A DNA stretch of 64,000 nucleotides, taken from Hyphomicrobiales bacterium (GTDB lineage Bacteria; Pseudomonadota; Alphaproteobacteria; Rhizobiales; Rhizobiaceae). The notes beneath the pieces were generated by a model. That model was not told the DNA's origin and made no database searches. It saw only the letters and a program-made list of their open reading frames with translations. The first letter of the stretch is position 1; every line of letters starts with the position of its first letter. A program made the translations under genes and the position numbers. This document shows, one piece after another, positions 59,867 through 64,000 of this stretch. The stretch is taken from contig UBWZ01000008.1 in the NCBI GenBank assembly GCA_900469345.1, positions 372,001 to 436,000 on the forward strand, given 5' to 3'.

Positions 59867-61012
59867 CTAGACCCGAGCCTGTGCCAGCAGGCTTTCGATG
59901 ACGCGGGCGGTGCCGGCGGCGCCATCGAGCGAAAAGTCCGGCATGTCTGCCGGTGCCCGATCCAGCGCGCGTCGAGCGGCCGCCGCGATGGTCGCGCCCG
60001 AAACATCAGTCTCCGCTACCACCTCGGCAAGACCGAGTGCCGCAAGCTTCTCCGCCCGCACCGTCTGTTCGGTTTCGCCGCCCGCCGCAAACGGCACCAG
60101 CACCGGCCGGCAGCGGGCGCGCAACAGGTCGCAGACGGTGTTGTAGCCGGCCTGTGAGATCGACAGCTGGGCACCGGCCAGAAGCGACGGCAGGTCGGGC
60201 CGGAAGCGCACCAGGGTGACCGCCTCCGGCGCGAGCGCGCTCAGCCGCTCGAATTCCGGCGCGGGAAGATTGGGCCCGGTGATGACGCACCAGCTCCGAC
60301 CGTCGGCAAGCATCGCCTGTGCCTCGAGCGCGGCCGCGATCAGCCCGGCCCCGACCGCACCGCCGCCGGCCGAGACGACCACGTCGAACCGGTCTGTCGC
60401 AGGCGTCGGTTCATCCGGGGCCACCAGCCCGGTATAATGGATCTTCGCGGAAAATTCCGTCGCCCGCGGAAACGTCTCTTCCAGCCGCACGAAACGCGCA
60501 TCGCCATGCACCAGAAGCCCGTCGAACGGGCCGTTGACGAGCGCGATCGTTTCCTCGTCGCGGCCGGCCTTGCGGTTCTCCTGCAGGATGTCGCGCACGG
60601 AAGACAACAGCAGCGGCTTGCGTTCCGCCTGCCGCACCGCCTCCAGCAGCGGCATCAGTTCGAAGCGCATCTGACGGCGACCGAACGGAAACGCCTCGAT
60701 GATCACCACATCCGGCGCCGTCTGCCGGAAGGCCTCGAGCAGCATGTCTCTACGGTTCGCCTCGAACGCGGCGTCGACCGGCTGGCCCTCGGCATCGGCC
60801 AGCGCCGAAAAGCCGCTATTGGACGCGAGCACCACGGGCAGTTGCACCTGCCGGATCCCGGCCGGTGGAAATCCCTGCACGGCGCTGCCGCCGGTCACCA
60901 GAGTGACGTCGAAACCGGCTGCCTGCAGCGCCTGGGCAATGCGGCTCGCTCGCACCAGATGGCCGATCCCGAGAAGATGCTGGACGTAGAAGAACACGCG
61001 GCGGCTCGTCAT
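59867..61012 (-). CDS. MurG-like glycosyltransferase (COG4671-type)
   Basis: A 381-residue GT-B-fold glycosyltransferase. The N-terminal motif VQHLLGIGHLVRASRIAQAL is the acceptor-domain signature of the COG4671/MurG-like group. The nucleotide-sugar site appears as VVVSAGGGAVG (about 210-220) and LSISQAGYNTVCDLL then RPVLVPFAAGGETEQ. It is last in a three-gene operon with a GT4 enzyme (ATGA overlap) and a second COG4671-type enzyme. It probably builds a polysaccharide or glycolipid. Confidence 0.88.
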   Translation of the reverse strand: MTSRRVFFYVQHLLGIGHLVRASRIAQALQAAGFDVTLVTGGSAVQGFPPAGIRQVQLPVVLASNSGFSALADAEGQPVDAAFEANRRDMLLEAFRQTAPDVVIIEAFPFGRRQMRFELMPLLEAVRQAERKPLLLSSVRDILQENRKAGRDEETIALVNGPFDGLLVHGDARFVRLEETFPRATEFSAKIHYTGLVAPDEPTPATDRFDVVVSAGGGAVGAGLIAAALEAQAMLADGRSWCVITGPNLPAPEFERLSALAPEAVTLVRFRPDLPSLLAGAQLSISQAGYNTVCDLLRARCRPVLVPFAAGGETEQTVRAEKLAALGLAEVVAETDVSGATIAAAARRALDRAPADMPDFSLDGAAGTARVIESLLAQARV

Positions 61013-62274
61013 CGCGTGGCTCCCTCGGCGGCTGCGTCCTGCTCCCGAAAACTGGCGGAAAACAGCCGGTCGAGATCGCGGATGCTGGTGTGATGATCGA
61101 AATCCCGGCGTACCCGGTCCTCGGCCGCAGACCCCAGCCTGTGGCGAAGGCCCGGATCGCGGATCGCCCGTTCGAGCGCGAGCGCCAGCGCCTCGGCATC
61201 GTCGGGCGCCACCAGCAGCCCGTTTTCGTCGGTGGTGAACAGCTCTCCGATCCCGGAGATATCGGTCGAGACGATCGGCAGCGCCTGGCTCGAGGCTTCG
61301 ACCAAGACGTTCGGCAGCCCGTCGCGGTCGCCGTCGGCGGTGATCCGGCAGGCGAGTGCGAACAGGTCGCTGTCCCGGTAATGCTGCAGGATGTCGCGCT
61401 GGTCGAGCGCGCCCTTCCAGATGATCCGGCCGTCGATGCCAAGCTCCACCGCAAGGGCTTTCAGGCGTGGCAGCTCGTCGCCGCCGCCCACATGCGTGAA
61501 GCGCCAGGAGAGGTCGCGCGGCAGGCGCGCCATCGCCTGCAGGAGAACGTCATAACCCTTCTTCTCCACCGCCCTGCCGACGCTCAGAAGGGCGACCGGG
61601 TCGGCCGGGGCGCTGCCGTCCCGAAGCGGGCGCGGCTGGGAAAAGTGCGGGAAGCGGTCGAGATCGAGACCGTGATAGCTCAGATGCACGTTCGGCCGGT
61701 CCGTCAGCGACTGGAGCTTTTCGTAGCCCGCCTGCGTGCAGGTGACGGCCCATCGCGCCTCGGCCAGCTTGTCGGAGAGGTCCCAGGGCTGCGACGTCCA
61801 GATATCTTTGGCATGCGCCGAAACCGTCCATGGCACGCCGCTGATGAGGCTGGCATAGCGGGCGACCGAGGCCGGGGTATGGATGAAGTGCACGTGCAGC
61901 CAGGAAGCCGCCTTCGGCCACTCCGCCACCAGAACCGCGGCCTGTCCGAACCGACGGAAGCGGTTGCGGCTGAAGTCCCTGGGCAGGTCGCTGAAAAAGG
62001 TCGTCGCCGCGCGCCAGAAGCCAGGCTTGGTGAGCGCGGTCGCAAGACCTCGAAGCACGCGCATCGGCTCCTGGTGCAGGTATTCGGGCAGGTAGTGCAC
62101 CGGCGCCTTGATCTCGTCGTGCACCGGATGCCGCTTCTTGTCGGTCGGGCGGCGCATCGCCACCAGCACCAGCTCGAACCCGGCCCGTTCCAGACCGAGC
62201 AATTCCTGGGCGATGAAGGTTTCCGACAGGCGCGGATAGCCCTTCAGAAGCACGACCATCGTCTTCATCGTCAT
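61009..62274 (-). CDS. GT4-family glycosyltransferase
   Basis: A 421-residue GT-B glycosyltransferase of the GT4 (WaaG/colanic-acid-like) family. It opens VVLLKGYPRLSETFIAQEL. Key parts are LLSVGRAVEKKGYDVLLQA (donor domain), GGGDELPRLKALAVELGID and NVLVEASSQALPIVSTDISGIGELF, which contains the E-x7-E-like region. The donor is probably a nucleotide sugar. It lies between two COG4671-type genes. Confidence 0.9.
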   Translation of the reverse strand: MTMKTMVVLLKGYPRLSETFIAQELLGLERAGFELVLVAMRRPTDKKRHPVHDEIKAPVHYLPEYLHQEPMRVLRGLATALTKPGFWRAATTFFSDLPRDFSRNRFRRFGQAAVLVAEWPKAASWLHVHFIHTPASVARYASLISGVPWTVSAHAKDIWTSQPWDLSDKLAEARWAVTCTQAGYEKLQSLTDRPNVHLSYHGLDLDRFPHFSQPRPLRDGSAPADPVALLSVGRAVEKKGYDVLLQAMARLPRDLSWRFTHVGGGDELPRLKALAVELGIDGRIIWKGALDQRDILQHYRDSDLFALACRITADGDRDGLPNVLVEASSQALPIVSTDISGIGELFTTDENGLLVAPDDAEALALALERAIRDPGLRHRLGSAAEDRVRRDFDHHTSIRDLDRLFSASFREQDAAAEGATR

Positions 62275-62282
62275 CGATCAGG

Positions 62283-63488
62283 TTATCCCTGCGCCAGCGA
62301 CAGATGCACGCCCTTGTGCTTCAGCCAGTCTTCGACGATCTCGGCAATGTTGACGAGGCCTTCGAGGTGCATGCCGGGGGCGCTCACCGAAGGCGGATCG
62401 CGCTTCAGCAGCGCCTTGATCGCGCCGCTGAACTTGGCGCTGTCGCAACTGTCCTCGGCGGCCAGCATGCTGACGAGGCCGAGCTCCTCGGCGCGGGTCG
62501 CGCGGATCAGCTGCTCTTCCCGCGGCTGCGTGCGCGGCACGATCAGAGCCGGCTTGTCGAAGGAGAGGATCTCGCAATAGGTGTTGTAGCCGCCCATCGC
62601 GATCACGGCCTTGGCGCCGGCGATGCGGTCTTCCATCCGGTTGTCGAATTCGATGACCTCCAGATGCGCATGCCCCCGGCAGGCCTCGGTAAAGGCCGCC
62701 CGCTGCTCGGCCGGCATATAGGGGCCAAGCACGATGACCGCCTTGTGGGTGAGGTCCGGATCGGCGTTGTAGGCGGCGATCACGTCGCGCACCAGATCGG
62801 CCCCGTCGCCGCCGCCACCGGTCGTTACCAGGATATAGTCTTCTTCTTCCGGATGGTCCGCCTGCGCCTCGAGCGACGCCTTGCGCTGCAGGAAGCCCAC
62901 GAACTTCATCTTGGAGCGCACCGCCGCCGGCACCTCCATTTCGCTCAAGGGATCGTAGAAATCCGGCGGGCCGTAGACCCAGATGTCGTCGTAGAGCTGG
63001 CCGATCTTGCGCAGCACGTCGTTGCGCAGCCACTCCGCTTCGAGGAGATGCGGTGCATCCATCACGTCGCGCAGACCCAGCACGCAGGTCGTGCCGCGGG
63101 TCTTGAGATAAGCCAGCGTGTCTTCCACCTCGCCGCGCAGCCCCAGCGGCTCCTTGTCGATGATGAAGATGTCCGGCTCGAAACTCTCCGCCGTGTGGCG
63201 AATGATCGACTGGCGCATCTTCATCGTCTCGTGCAGATCCATGTGCTGGTCCATCGACGTGTATTCGCCGTTGCGCAGCTTGATCACGCTGGGGATCTTC
63301 ACGAAATCGACGCGCGTCCGGTAATCGAAGGCGCCGGCGATCGTCGCGCCGGAGATGATCAGCACGTTGACGCCGCGGTAGTTCTCGACAAGCGAGTGGG
63401 CGATGGTGCGACAGCGGCGGAGATGGCCAAGCCCGAATGTGTCGTGGCTGTACATCAGGATGCGAGCGTTCCCGAGATGTCTCGACAT
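62283..63488 (-). CDS. MurG-like glycosyltransferase (COG4671-type), second copy
   Basis: A 401-residue GT-B enzyme with the DTFGLGHLRRCRTIAHSL acceptor motif and ILVTTGGGGDGADLVRDV and IAMGGYNTYCEILSFDKPALIVPR nucleotide-sugar loops. It is a diverged paralogue of the protein encoded at 59867 and longer by 20 residues. It is first in the glycosyltransferase operon, eight bases before the GT4 gene. Confidence 0.9.
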   Translation of the reverse strand: MSRHLGNARILMYSHDTFGLGHLRRCRTIAHSLVENYRGVNVLIISGATIAGAFDYRTRVDFVKIPSVIKLRNGEYTSMDQHMDLHETMKMRQSIIRHTAESFEPDIFIIDKEPLGLRGEVEDTLAYLKTRGTTCVLGLRDVMDAPHLLEAEWLRNDVLRKIGQLYDDIWVYGPPDFYDPLSEMEVPAAVRSKMKFVGFLQRKASLEAQADHPEEEDYILVTTGGGGDGADLVRDVIAAYNADPDLTHKAVIVLGPYMPAEQRAAFTEACRGHAHLEVIEFDNRMEDRIAGAKAVIAMGGYNTYCEILSFDKPALIVPRTQPREEQLIRATRAEELGLVSMLAAEDSCDSAKFSGAIKALLKRDPPSVSAPGMHLEGLVNIAEIVEDWLKHKGVHLSLAQG

Positions 63489-63546
63489 GTCCTACTGTCT
63501 CCTGCCAAGTCGAAACGCCGGACAGCCTTGCCCGCGTGACCCGGTC

Positions 63547-64000
63547 CTATTTGTACGGGTCTGCAGCATCTCTAAGACCATCGCCAAGGAAATTGAAAGC
63601 GAGAATGACGAAAATAACTGGCACGACCGGCAAAAGGAGCCAGGGATAGAGGGCCAGAATGCTCACGCTGCGGGCTTCGGTCAGCAGCACGCCCCAGCTG
63701 GTGATGGGCGGCCGCAGGCCGAGTCCGAGGAAGCTGAGCGTCGTTTCGCCGAGGATCATGCCGGGAATGGTGAGCGTTGCGCTGGCGATCAGGTGCGACA
63801 TGAAGCCCGGCACCAGGTGCCGTCCGATGATGCGCGCGCTGCCGGCCCCCATCAGCTGGGCGGCAAGCACATAGTCTTCCTCGCGCAGCGACAACAGCTT
63901 TGATCGCACCGCGCGCGCCAGGCCCGTCCAGTCGAGAAGGCCGAGAATGAAGGTGATGCCGAGATAGATCAGCAGCGGGCTCCAGTCCGCCGGCATGATC
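63547..64000 (-). CDS. Peptide-type ABC transporter permease (OppC/DppC-like), C-terminal part
   Basis: The C-terminal about 150 residues of a DppC/OppC-type permease; the gene starts beyond the right edge of the window. Diagnostic text is AVRSKLLSLREEDYVLAAQLMGAGSARIIGRHLVPGFMSHLI (EAA loop) and GETTLSFLGLGLRPPITSWGVLL, ending FNFLGDGLRDAADPYK. An oligopeptide or glycoside import system presumably continues to the right. Confidence 0.9.
   Translation of the reverse strand, partial: IMPADWSPLLIYLGITFILGLLDWTGLARAVRSKLLSLREEDYVLAAQLMGAGSARIIGRHLVPGFMSHLIASATLTIPGMILGETTLSFLGLGLRPPITSWGVLLTEARSVSILALYPWLLLPVVPVIFVILAFNFLGDGLRDAADPYK

Noticed and set aside
281-64000. CRISPR arrays, insertion sequences, prophage genes
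   Set aside because: No regularly spaced repeats, transposase or phage structural genes were found.

Overview
The window reads as a piece of chromosome (or chromid) from a member of the Rhizobiaceae, close to Rhizobium, Agrobacterium, Ensifer or Shinella. The evidence is high GC, the alphaproteobacterial gene order HAD hydrolase - mutY - DUF721 - DsbA-like - smc - ppdK, many 4-base ATGA gene overlaps, and a dense set of ABC importers. No phage genes, transposases, integrases or CRISPR arrays are visible.

1-15.9 kb is core-like. It holds an S24-type regulator that has lost its protease dyad, a HAD hydrolase, MutY, a DUF721/DciA-like protein, a DsbA-like thioredoxin, SMC, pyruvate phosphate dikinase translationally coupled to a GNAT acetyltransferase, a PQQ-type sugar dehydrogenase with a DUF2231 membrane protein, a DUF1499 protein, an MBL hydrolase, a small lipoprotein, and tRNA-Pro(CGG) with its own promoter and terminator.

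16.1-48.9 kb, starting directly after the tRNA, is an organosulfur acquisition region. It contains four complete sulfonate/taurine-type ABC importers (16.1-18.9, 32.1-34.7, 41.7-44.6 and 46.3-48.9 kb), one peptide/nickel-type importer (25.2-30.4 kb), and the C-terminal stump of a sixth, TauC-like permease (21.66-21.79 kb). With them sit four luciferase-like flavin monooxygenases, an SfnB-like acyl-CoA-dehydrogenase-fold enzyme, a 2-hydroxyacid dehydrogenase, two CMD/AhpD-fold proteins, a VOC protein, a peroxiredoxin-like protein, and an AprA/FrdA-like flavoprotein coupled to a two-cluster ferredoxin. The apparent logic is uptake of many organosulfur compounds, followed by reduced-flavin-dependent C-S cleavage. 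No dedicated flavin reductase is visible. Two near-identical palindromes (AATCTAT-N7-ATAGATT type), one ahead of the flavoprotein operon and one ahead of the hydrolase/Rrf2 pair, suggest a shared operator. The Rrf2-family regulator at 37.8 kb is a natural candidate to bind it.

49.2-64 kb holds a DUF4239 membrane protein, a manganese catalase, a histidine phosphatase, an AttEFGH-like export/lipid ABC system with an AttH/CrtC-domain secreted protein, small conserved proteins, a metallophosphoesterase, a stand-alone receiver domain, a small basic protein preceded by a strong terminator, three glycosyltransferases in one operon, and the end of a peptide-type ABC permease that runs off the window.
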